Origin: Enterococcus ureasiticus
GTDB lineage: Bacteria; Bacillota; Bacilli; Lactobacillales; Enterococcaceae
Direction: 5' to 3'
DNA length: 64,000 nucleotides
Assembly: GCF_001730285.1 (NCBI RefSeq)
Contig: NZ_MIJZ01000013.1
Coordinates: 1 to 64,000 of the forward strand
Shown: in pieces, positions 9,324-18,500 of the stretch
How positions within the stretch are numbered: the first letter of the stretch is position 1
How the letters are laid out: each line of letters opens with the position of its first letter
Notes under the pieces: model-generated
Told to the model about the DNA's origin: nothing
Database searches by the model: none
The model's input: only the letters and a program-made list of their open reading frames with translations
Position numbers and translations under genes: made by a program

Positions 9324-10523
9324 TTACTTTTGTTTAATAAACATAATCGTTACAGCTGTCAGTAAGCCCACTACTAAAAAGAAGATAAATGTTGAAATAT
9401 ATTGGCCGTTCGATACTTCAACAAGCTTTCCAATAACAGTCGGCGAAACAAACCCACCTAAAATTCCTCCAGTTGCTAGTGTTCCATAACTTGGTGCAAA
9501 TTTTGCCCCATCAAAAATTCTTAGTGGAATACTCATCATCGTTACAAACGAAATAATCAAGAAGAGGTTTGCTAAGCCCATGACGATTGCTAATAAAACT
9601 ATATTTTCAATATAATACGAGCCAAATGCTGAAATAGCACCTAAAACTACAGTAATAGCGACAATTGTTTTTTCCGCGTGCTGGAAGTATTTTCCAACGA
9701 CATAACTACCGCCAATCGAACCAATCAACATGAACAAGCCGCCTACACTACTAACTATAGCAGCACCATTTAAATCCAGCCCTCGTTCTCCAGTCAAGAA
9801 GCTTGGTAACCAGTTGGACAAACCGTATAATAAGCTGTTGATAAAAAATGTACTCAGGAATAAAATCCATACTCGAATATCTGACCAAATCACAAAAATT
9901 GAAATTTTATCCGTCTTAGTTGCAATTGCTTGAGTTTTTTCTTTTTTCTTTTCATTTCTAGGAATCGCTAAAATTAAGACAATGGCAATTACAACTGCTA
10001 AAATAGTTAAAATAAGATAAGCATTTCGCCAGCCTGTTTTTGTAATAATAGGTGACAAGGCCAACGGACCAATAAAACTTGCTACTCCAGAAGAGGATAA
10101 TAAAAGTCCTTGGGCAAATGTCCGTTTTTCTGGTGGAAAATTCATAGTAACTTCTTTGCTAGCTGAAGAAGCATAGCCTGAATGAGCTAATAATCCAGTT
10201 AAAAAACGAACCGATACAAACATGATCAATGATGCACCAAAACCAAATAGAAACGCAAATAATCCCATTCCTAAAACCGATCCAATCAAAACCATTCGTG
10301 ATCCAACTTTATTGATTACTAGTCCCATGGGAATCTGCATAATTGCATAGCCAAGGAAAAAAGCACTCATGATCATTCCTTTTGCTGCTGGATCTAACCC
10401 GTATTCAGTGGAAATTGGAATCAGTGAATACCCTACTGAAAGCTTATCAATATAAACCATTGTATAGCCTAAAAATAATGCGATCAGCAACAACCCTGTT
10501 CTTTTTTGTTCCTTCTTCTCCAT
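9324..10523 (-). CDS. MFS transporter, anion:cation symporter-like
   Basis: A 12-helix major facilitator of 399 aa. MVYIDKLSVGYSLIPISTEYGLDP resembles the first-helix region of the ACS (sialate, hexuronate, phthalate) branch. GYAIMQIPMGLVINKVGSRM gives the loop 2-3 signature. AAGGAGG supports the ATG. It is co-transcribed with the M20 amidohydrolase, so the cargo may be an N-acyl amino acid or a similar organic anion (inference). Its leader holds a structured RNA element that recurs upstream of rarA. Confidence 0.88.
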   Translation of the reverse strand: MEKKEQKRTGLLLIALFLGYTMVYIDKLSVGYSLIPISTEYGLDPAAKGMIMSAFFLGYAIMQIPMGLVINKVGSRMVLIGSVLGMGLFAFLFGFGASLIMFVSVRFLTGLLAHSGYASSASKEVTMNFPPEKRTFAQGLLLSSSGVASFIGPLALSPIITKTGWRNAYLILTILAVVIAIVLILAIPRNEKKKEKTQAIATKTDKISIFVIWSDIRVWILFLSTFFINSLLYGLSNWLPSFLTGERGLDLNGAAIVSSVGGLFMLIGSIGGSYVVGKYFQHAEKTIVAITVVLGAISAFGSYYIENIVLLAIVMGLANLFLIISFVTMMSIPLRIFDGAKFAPSYGTLATGGILGGFVSPTVIGKLVEVSNGQYISTFIFFLVVGLLTAVTIMFIKQK

Positions 10524-10566
10524 AAGTCCCTCCTTAAAATAATAAGCAGAATGAGCTCGATAACAT

Positions 10567-10684
10567 TAAAAGCATACTAGACTCGCTCTGCTTCGTCTGA
10601 AAAATAGGAAAAATCGAAAGTCGCACTTTTTGCGACAATCCATTTTTATCTTTTTTCTAAGAAGCTAGCCCGCGTAGTTAGATA
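10567..10684 (-). ncRNA. Structured leader element, copy A (before the MFS transporter)
   Basis: The element lies about 45 nt before the MFS start, in sense orientation. A long hairpin (10599-10657) has a base stem GAAAAA/TTTTTC, an internal loop AGAT opposite CCTA, a second stem AAAAAT/ATTTTT, and an apical stem GTCGCA/TGCGAC with loop AAAAG. Flanking GCTTC/GAAGC pairs. The 3' border reads GAGTCTAGTATGCTTTTA. It aligns along its full length with 53204-53319, where the apical stem is changed on both sides. It could be a cis-regulatory RNA or a mobile intergenic repeat. Confidence 0.6.
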
Positions 10685-10865
10685 ATATTAAAAATACATG
10701 AAACCCATTCCAGCAAAATTCCATTCATTTCTATAGTATAGTCTATTATTCACTTAAAAAGAAGAGTGAAATGAGAATATCATGAATAAACAATTAATTA
10801 TAATGGAATCAAACAAAAGAAACAACTAATAATAGTAGCTTCCTCAATTATCTAAACTTCTACAT

Positions 10866-11094
10866 TCATAAATATTTAATTGTATATTCTTTAACAATAA
10901 ATTCCCCTAATTCGATTTCTTCTTTGAGTAATTTTATTAACTCTTTTGATGTGATAAATTTATCTTTTTTTCCTACTAGATAAACCTACAACTGGATTAA
11001 GCACAAAGCTATTCAAGCATTGCTCACTGTTTTTGAAGGAAAATCTGCTGAAGCAGTAAATGATCAAGCATCAATTACAGAGATGTACCTATAA
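10866..11094. pseudogene. Decayed coding remnants between the MFS and pilus operons
   Basis: Two start-less open fragments are present. The minus-strand one (10866-10985) reads VYLVGKKDKFITSKELIKLL then KEEIELGEFIVKEYTIKYL and stops. The plus-strand one (to 11094) reads YNWIKHKAIQALLTVFEGKS then AEAVNDQASITEMYL and stops. Both have protein-like composition but no start codon or ribosome site. I cannot name the parent genes. No intact gene is seen from 10685 to 11109. Confidence 0.35.
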
Positions 11095-11109
11095 TTTTCA
11101 ACTATGAAC

Positions 11110-11212
11110 AAAAAGTGAGTGGACATAACTCTCCGAGTTATCCCCCACTCACCTTAATTTAAATAAATGGCAGAACTAGAAGCAGCTTCAAATTCCGCTT
11201 TTAAAAAAAATT
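11110..11212 (-). repeat. Terminator-like intergenic repeat, copy D (end of pilus operon)
   Basis: A hairpin of GTGAGTGG...CCACTCAC around TAACTC/GAGTTA (11115-11152) is followed on the minus strand by CACTTTTTG. On the gene-proximal side lies the family flank (TTCTGCCATTTATTTAAATT). It is the first strong hairpin after the sortase gene and so the likely operon terminator. It is related to copies C, E, F and G. Confidence 0.65.
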
Positions 11213-11250
11213 ATATTTCAGCATTACTTTTTCAAAAATATTGAAAAGTT

Positions 11251-12111
11251 TTAAGTCGAGAACTCTTCGTTTTTCTTCTGTGACTTTCGTTTTTTTCTGA
11301 TAAATAGATAGATTATTAGAATAATTAAAATGAGTACACTTAGAAGGATATACCCTGACCTTATTTGATTTTTCGTAGATTTTTTTAGGTCATTTTCGAT
11401 CTTCTCAGTATATGGTACTCGATGCCCCCGAACTAGTAACCTATGAGAATTTACCATAAATGGTGTACATGTCAATAATGTGACATAATCTTTTCCATCA
11501 ACAACTCTAAGTAGCTCCGTATCATCTGGTTCCACTACACGTATCTGATCAATCTTGTACGCGTGCTTTTCTTTAGCTATCATAATAACAAACGTATCTT
11601 CTTTTTTTAGGTTAGGCAGATCCGTAAATAGTTTTGCCGAAATTAAGCCTCGATGCCCTGTAATCACAGAATGGGTGCCAGCACCACCTATAGGATACGA
11701 AGTTCCTTCCAAAAGACCTGCTCCTTTTTCTAATAAAAGATCGTTCGTTCCATTAAAAATTGGCAAACTTACATTGATTTTAGGAATATCAATAAAGGCA
11801 ATTGTATGCTTCTCTAAATAGCTTTTCTCATTGACTTTTTTCTCGCTTTCTTTTTCGGAGAATGGGTCACTACCGATCTTTTGGCTGTTTGCTTCTTTTA
11901 ATAGTTGTTCGTTTTTGGCTTGCCATTTTTGTTTTGCTTCAGCCAGCTCTTTTGCATTTTGCTGATTAGCTTGCTGTTGATAAAATGTAATTAGCTGGTT
12001 ATCCAGATAATTGTTCAGCTCATTTGAAATAAAGGGATACAAGACAAGAGCGAGTCCACCTACAAAAAATACTGCGATGAAAACAGAAGAAATTCTGACT
12101 CGCTTGTTCAC
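11251..12111 (-). CDS. srtC: Class C pilus-assembly sortase
   Basis: A membrane-bound transpeptidase of 286 aa that polymerises the pilins encoded just upstream. It has an N-terminal membrane helix (about 8-30), a predicted helical stretch, the class C lid motif DPF (82-84), and the catalytic residues H153 (TGHRG), C215 (TLLTC) and R224 (NSHRLLVRG). A C-terminal membrane helix (about 252-270) is followed by a basic tail. It is the last gene of the operon, 22 bp after the pilin gene. It matches Bps/SrtC of the enterococcal ebp locus in order and motifs. Confidence 0.95.
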   Translation of the reverse strand: MNKRVRISSVFIAVFFVGGLALVLYPFISNELNNYLDNQLITFYQQQANQQNAKELAEAKQKWQAKNEQLLKEANSQKIGSDPFSEKESEKKVNEKSYLEKHTIAFIDIPKINVSLPIFNGTNDLLLEKGAGLLEGTSYPIGGAGTHSVITGHRGLISAKLFTDLPNLKKEDTFVIMIAKEKHAYKIDQIRVVEPDDTELLRVVDGKDYVTLLTCTPFMVNSHRLLVRGHRVPYTEKIENDLKKSTKNQIRSGYILLSVLILIILIIYLFIRKKRKSQKKNEEFST

Positions 12112-12133
12112 TGTCTTGTCCTCCTTAAAATTT

Positions 12134-13999
12134 TCATTTGTTTGGTGTCAAATCTTTTCTTTTTAAATACCAAACACCAGAACCCATCATCGCTGTAATC
12201 CCTAATCCAATGATAAGATATATTCCCATACCACCTGTAACAGGCAAGGTTCCTTTGTGTTTATTAATGACATTTGTTGATAAGATATTTTCACCATCAT
12301 AATAGGAATTCGCGTTAACAGTAAATTTAACCCGTGTAGATAGCTTTACATATCCTGCCGGTGCAGTAACTTCTTCCAACCAATAGTCCCCTGATTTTAG
12401 CCCTAAGATATCAACTATTCCTGTAGCATCCGTCACAAATTCAGTTCGATCAGCAGTATTTGCAGTCCACTCTGATTTCGTTATTAGTCCGCCCTCTGCG
12501 ACTTGTTTTAAATAGCTAGCTGTATCAGAATCAGCAGATCTAACAACAAATACTGTGCCAGCTAGTGGTTTATTATTTTGATCCGCATCAACTTTAATAA
12601 ATCTTTTACCATAAGTTAATACCGGTTCCGCTGTGGCTGTGGCTGTTTCAAAATCAGTAGTAACCACAGCATTGTTTTTATACGCTGATTGAAGAGTAAC
12701 ATTTTTATTTAAGGTCATAAAATAAGTAAATACGATCTCATTTTTGCCTTTTAAAAGTTCTTGGAAGCCATCATTCAATTTCACTTCAAAGCCATTGGTT
12801 CCAGGGGTTAATGTATATGCACTACCTGTATATTGTGAGCCATCTACTTTTATTTCATATTCAGCATTTTCAAAACTTAACTGGCTGTCGTGAGTATCTT
12901 TAATCTTAAATTCTTTGTAACGATTAGTTCCATCGCTCAATTTATCTGCGATCCCCAATGGAACTGGAATCGTAATAGTATATAGAATTTTTTCCCCAAT
13001 GTTAAAGTCATACCCACCAGCAGTATTTTTTCCTGTTGATTTATCAATACTGATTCCATCATTCAATACAGCTTTTTCGTCAGTAAATGAAACATTCCTG
13101 TTTTCTGCATCAATTGTAAACGGACGGTTAACTGTCTCACTGTTAATGATTCCATGATTTGTTGGAGCAACTGTTTCAGTAAAATAGTAGTTGCCAAATT
13201 CTAATCCTTCTGCTTGAAACTTACTATTTGTTATTACAAACTCTTTTGCTTGTGCAGCGTTTGTTGTCCAGTCTACAATGCCATTTGCTTTTAATTCTTT
13301 ATAATATTCTGTCCCTGCTACTCCATAATTACTATTTCGATGAATCACAAATTTAGCGCCTTCTACAGATTTACCTGCAACCGTTGATTTTTTTTCTACT
13401 TCTAATTTCCCTCTTAACACAACGTTTTTCGGATAAAGATGAACCGTTGTTAATTCCACATCGCCATAAGTAAGACTTCCTGCTTCAGTTCCCACTATTT
13501 CATATACTGGAAATGCCACAACCAGGTTTGCAGCTGTATCAACGCCTGCTTTTGGTGTTTCAACGATCAAATATACAGCATTTTTCCCACCAACGACAGA
13601 TTCTAAGTTAAAGGAAACCTCTCCAACTTTTCCATCAACTGTTGCTGTTGTTCCTGTGCTAACTGGTGTTTTTGTGCCCACTGTTGTGGTTGCCACTTGC
13701 GCTTGTGCTTCTTCGACTGTTTTACCTGACGCAACTAAGGCATAAAATTCTGTAGAGATATCGTAAACTTTAAATTCAATCCCATTTAGTCCTTCCACTG
13801 AATCAAGTGCTACCATTAATTTCCCCGTATTTTGAACAGGTGTCTGCGCTTGTGAAAATTTCTTTTTGTGTAAAATAACTGTTCTTGTGTCTGCTGCCTC
13901 AGCTTTTATGAATAATTGTTCCCCAAAACCAACTAAAAATAATGTTGCAAGAAACAGTGTAACTACAAATTGAATGTGCTTTAAATTCATCTGTTTCAT
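12134..13999 (-). CDS. ebpC: Major pilin backbone protein, EbpC-like, LPVTG anchored
   Basis: A secreted pilin of 621 aa. The start at 13999 is chosen because AGGAGG lies 9 nt upstream and ATGA overlaps the previous stop; the longer frame has no ribosome site. Features in order: signal peptide (about 1-36), N-terminal domain, the pilin motif with its linking Lys in VHLYPKN, Cna-B/SpaA-type domains, an E-box (YWLEEVTAPAGY), the sorting signal LPVTGG, a membrane helix, and a KRK tail. Lys and Asn around these domains probably form isopeptide bonds (family knowledge). It follows the ebpA and ebpB homologues and precedes the sortase, which fits the shaft subunit. Confidence 0.93.
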   Translation of the reverse strand: MKQMNLKHIQFVVTLFLATLFLVGFGEQLFIKAEAADTRTVILHKKKFSQAQTPVQNTGKLMVALDSVEGLNGIEFKVYDISTEFYALVASGKTVEEAQAQVATTTVGTKTPVSTGTTATVDGKVGEVSFNLESVVGGKNAVYLIVETPKAGVDTAANLVVAFPVYEIVGTEAGSLTYGDVELTTVHLYPKNVVLRGKLEVEKKSTVAGKSVEGAKFVIHRNSNYGVAGTEYYKELKANGIVDWTTNAAQAKEFVITNSKFQAEGLEFGNYYFTETVAPTNHGIINSETVNRPFTIDAENRNVSFTDEKAVLNDGISIDKSTGKNTAGGYDFNIGEKILYTITIPVPLGIADKLSDGTNRYKEFKIKDTHDSQLSFENAEYEIKVDGSQYTGSAYTLTPGTNGFEVKLNDGFQELLKGKNEIVFTYFMTLNKNVTLQSAYKNNAVVTTDFETATATAEPVLTYGKRFIKVDADQNNKPLAGTVFVVRSADSDTASYLKQVAEGGLITKSEWTANTADRTEFVTDATGIVDILGLKSGDYWLEEVTAPAGYVKLSTRVKFTVNANSYYDGENILSTNVINKHKGTLPVTGGMGIYLIIGLGITAMMGSGVWYLKRKDLTPNK

Positions 14000-15534
14000 T
14001 TCTTTCTCCTCCTTATTAAGTAAACGCTCGCTCCAATAATGATACACATACCAATAATTACCAAACTAGTTGAAACGATTTCTCCCATCTTAGGAAAATC
14101 AGTTCTTTTTGGTTTAACCGATGTTTTGGAATCATCACTACTTGTCGTTGTGACTTTTGCATTCATAATCTTTAATGGACTTACTTTTTGATTTCCTAAT
14201 TGATAAGCTCCTTCTTCCATTTTGAAAGATACATCTTTATCTAACAATTTATAGCCTACTGGTGCTTTTATTTCTTCCAATAAATACGTTCCATAACCTA
14301 GCCCTTTAACCACGAAATGCCCTTCTTGATCTGAAGTAACTTCATAGCTACCAGTCTTATTCTTTTGCCAGCTGTATATGTCTTTATCTCTGACCAAGTA
14401 TTCTCCTTTCATATTTTTGACTAGAAAAACGGCATTTTCGAGTCCTTTTTTTTGATCATCCATATCCGATTTGATAAAATTTTTTCCTGCTGTTGTAACT
14501 GGTAATGCTTCTGCTACAAGTTCTGGCAGTTCAATTGCATTTAATACCCTAAATTGATTGAATAACGTCGTTAATCGAACGACATTTTTATAATAAATAT
14601 CTGGTTCTGATTGCCCGTTTAACACCATTTGATATTCTACTTTTACAGAAGCACCAGCATTTATATTATTTTCTCGTAGTTTGTCCCCTGTTATTTCTAA
14701 AGTCATTTTATTTGTGGTTTCGTCGACTGTAAAAGTGAACAATGATGTAAGGTTTACTCCATCAAGATATATTTGAATTGAATCCGATACATAATCTAGT
14801 GGCGCATCATAAATATCTGTCATTTTATAGCTAGCTAGGTAGAAGATATTTTCAGGAATTGTACTATCAATTACATAGTTTATTCGCTCACCATACGCAA
14901 AATTTTGTTTTTCTTCATTTAATTTCTTATTCAGTTTAATGTGCTCATTTAATCTACTTTTTGGATATAAATGTATAATCGACTGTTCATCACCACTGGA
15001 CTCGTTCGGCAAGCCCACAACAACTGCCGTAAGTTTTGTAGTGTCTTCACTTAAAGGTGAAAAACGTTGATGAAATAAGTAAACCGCATATTTTTCTTGT
15101 CCATCTAATATCACTTTTTCAGCTAGAGAAAATGTAGCAATCCCTGCACCAAATGTAGGATCATCGGACGTTGTTTTTTCTGCTCGCTTATTTGATTCGT
15201 TCATTATTTCCTGTGCAGTTTCTTGCAGTAATGTTAAAATTTCTTCATTCGTTTTCCCTTCAGTCGCTAGTTGCCAATACTCTTTCGTTACGTCATAAAC
15301 CGTAAATATTGCGCCATTGATTCCTGTAGAGTCCTTCAACAAAGGTGAATCTTCCTCTAATTTTTCTGAACTTTTAATAATTGGCAGCTCGTTTTTATTT
15401 TGATAAACGCGTTTGTGAATAACAAATGTTTGTTCATTTTCAGCAGCTTGAACGTGTTGTCTGAATCCCAAACTGACAATCAACAGCAAACAACTGACTA
15501 GCCCAAGAGCAAGAAATCGTATTCTAGCTTCCAT
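13996..15534 (-). CDS. ebpB: Minor pilin, EbpB-like, with an atypical sorting motif
   Basis: A 512-aa surface protein with a signal peptide (about 1-30), a pilin-motif relative (IIHLYPKSRL), an E-box-like YLLEEIKAPVGY, a C-terminal membrane helix and a basic RRRKK end. Where LPxTG is expected the sequence reads FPKMGE, so both Leu and Thr are replaced. By position it is the counterpart of EbpB, the base subunit that anchors the pilus to the wall. It overlaps the genes on both sides by a few bases, implying coupled translation. Cleavage by sortase at FPKMG is uncertain. Confidence 0.88.
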   Translation of the reverse strand: MEARIRFLALGLVSCLLLIVSLGFRQHVQAAENEQTFVIHKRVYQNKNELPIIKSSEKLEEDSPLLKDSTGINGAIFTVYDVTKEYWQLATEGKTNEEILTLLQETAQEIMNESNKRAEKTTSDDPTFGAGIATFSLAEKVILDGQEKYAVYLFHQRFSPLSEDTTKLTAVVVGLPNESSGDEQSIIHLYPKSRLNEHIKLNKKLNEEKQNFAYGERINYVIDSTIPENIFYLASYKMTDIYDAPLDYVSDSIQIYLDGVNLTSLFTFTVDETTNKMTLEITGDKLRENNINAGASVKVEYQMVLNGQSEPDIYYKNVVRLTTLFNQFRVLNAIELPELVAEALPVTTAGKNFIKSDMDDQKKGLENAVFLVKNMKGEYLVRDKDIYSWQKNKTGSYEVTSDQEGHFVVKGLGYGTYLLEEIKAPVGYKLLDKDVSFKMEEGAYQLGNQKVSPLKIMNAKVTTTSSDDSKTSVKPKRTDFPKMGEIVSTSLVIIGMCIIIGASVYLIRRRKK

Positions 15535-18500
15535 GTCCGTTCTCCTCCTTCCTACCTCGTACTTGGTAGATAAAGATGCCTAAAGACATGGCTGCAATAC
15601 CTGACGTAACTACTGCATAAATTCCTGAACCACCGGTACGCGGTAGTGGTCTTTTAGGATCATTTGTTACAGTATACTGAATGGTGTTGTTTTCTGTTCC
15701 ACCTGTCAACGAGACAGCTAATTGACCATTTTGAGCAGTTAGTACGGTGCCGTTGTAATCAATCACAATATTTCCATCTGCTTTGACTTGAATTGTAAAG
15801 GTACCTGTAATCGGTAGATAACCTTTAGGTACAGCTGTTTCTTTAACCGTATAGTTTTTTGCCGGCTCAAGAGTTTGGGAGAAATTCACCTTTCCATCTG
15901 CAGCAGATAGTTGTTTTTCAAGTACCATTCCATTCTGATAAAGTGTGAATTCTGCTCCTTTAATTGCTTTTTGGGCATTATCAACTGCCACTTTATTTAA
16001 TGATAACTTGAAGTTCTTTAGTCTGTTTGTGACGATTGCTCCCGTCGGTAATCCCTGTACAATAAATTCATTAGCCCCAGTTTTATCTTTTGTAACAACT
16101 AAATTCAAATCACCAATTAAACTATAGCCATTGACCGTGCTTATTTCCCTTAGCGTATAGCTCCCTGGATAAATATCGTCGAATAGTACCGTTCCATCAG
16201 TAGCAGAAGTTGCTTCTTTTACAAGTTGACTATTTTGTAATAAAGAAAATTTCACTTGACTTAATGGTTTTATTCCATCATTCCCAACTTTCTTAAATGT
16301 AAATTTTCCTTTTTGATAACGATTCACTAATGTAAGATCTTGACCTGTTAATTTAAACATTTCAGCATTGATGCCTGTCATATCATACGTTTTCCCTAGT
16401 GCAGTATCCGTTGTTTTTGTGACTACTACTTTGAATGCTGGAATTGGCTGGTAACCACTTGGTGTCGTCACTTCAGTAATCGAATGTGTACCAATTGGTA
16501 TTCCTGTAAATGTGACCGTTCCAGCAACATCAGAAATTGCTTGGACTTTTTTACCGTTTGGAGCAGTTAGCTCAAAGGTAATGTTAGGTAATGGTGTTTG
16601 TCCATCATGTCCTACTTTTTTAAAAGAAACACTTGTCGTTAATAACGTATTTGTTGCAGTCAAATTCTGATCTGAGTACACCGGGGGACTATAGCCGTTC
16701 GGAACTGCATTTTCAATTACTTGATAGGTATATCGTTGACCAGTAGCATCAAATTTTTCAAGTCCAGAAAATGTTGTTTCTAGTTGATTTCCAGTTGCCG
16801 TTGGCTGTATCGTTAAATTTTTCCCATCAACATTTTGATAGGTTCCTGTCCCTGCGGCTCGCTGTAATTGCAAAGTAACAGGTGTCCGTAAGCTCCATGT
16901 ATTGTCAGCATCTGACCAAATTTTTTTGACTTTAATACTGGTCAATCCTTTATAACGAACAGAAGGAATTGCAAAATGTAGTCGATTGGTTGTGTCATAT
17001 GGTGGACCCGTCGAGGTCGTTCCATTCTCCAAATACGTAGCAGCATTTGCTTGTTGGAATAGCCCTGATTGATAGGGCTCATTTAATTGCACTTGATAGG
17101 AAAAGCGAAGTCCTTCGTTTTTCCCTAACATAATTCCTTGCCATTCCAATCCTCTATTTCCAGCTGACTTAGTCAACGTAACAAATTGTTTGGGATTGGT
17201 AGCTGTTGTTCCAGCCCAGGCAGTGTTTCCTGTTGCTGTTACCGAAAAGGAATCTATTTTCGGTTCTCCCACTAATGACACTGCATTTCCAAGCGGATCT
17301 ACCACGTGAGCTGTTTGCACTGTTTTAACTATATTTGCAGCAATATTTGAAAAAATAGTGACTAATTGTCCCTGAGTGTCTGCGCTATAATAATTGTTGA
17401 CATTTTTAGCTAAATTCTTCAAAGTGTTTCGGCCCATGACTGAAATTTCATCTGTACCACCAATTCCTAAACCGATACTATAAAGTGAAATATTGGCATA
17501 TTTAGGATCTTGATTAAACAACCAATTTGCATGTCCCAGTGTATAAATCATACCCAGTTTTCCATTTCCATCACCTGAGTATCCTGTTCCTAACCATTGA
17601 TACCCGCCCCAACGATAATCATACTGGGTTTTGCCATCAGCAGAAAGAGCTGGTAAGCCAGTGGTAGAGACAAAACGGTTTGGAAATTTTTCATTCGCAG
17701 CAATTGTGGTTCCGTCATAATTATATAAAGGTCCTGCACTAACACCTGGGGTCGTTCCGTTATTCGTCGCTAAATATTCTCCCCAAGCTGTATAAGCTCC
17801 TACTGGTGGACCTACTAAACGACTGCGAACCTCAACTGGTTTATAAAATTTTGTTGGTGCCCCATCACTTAAAAACACCATAATTTTCTTAGCAGCAGCT
17901 CTAGATCCTGTACCATATAATGCGGTTAGTCCATTAGTTAGACCTAAAGACGTTGGCGTATATCCAACTGGATTCCTTGTTAAAACTGTACTGTTATTGA
18001 TCGTTGTAGCAGTCGCGGTCAATGCTTCTGTTTGAGAATATGGTGTTCCGCCATCACCGTCACCACTCGTTGAGCCATAATTAACTAGTCCGATTTTTAT
18101 ATCTAAACCAGCAGTCAATAAACTATTAGAAAAATTTCGGACAGATGTCCTTAACTGTGTATCCTTCGTCTCACTTCCGATTGATTCATCCATACTCCCA
18201 GACTTGTCTAAAACCAAGATAATATCGATAGGTACTGTGACTGTGTTCACATCTCCAATCACTTCTAAATAGATATTAAAAAGAGTTGGATCGGTAATAA
18301 CATTATTCTGATCTCTAGCCGGTTCAGCCCATTTTTTTAAATAGGCTCCTGAATATCCGTGATAGCCAGTTGTAAAATCTAATGTTTTTCCAGTCATCGT
18401 AGGATGTTTTACAATCGTGGGGCGATCTCGGCCTGTAATTAAAGCTGTTGTATCAAGTTGGCTGTAGTTATAATTTCGAACTTCTGTCCCTTGATTTATC

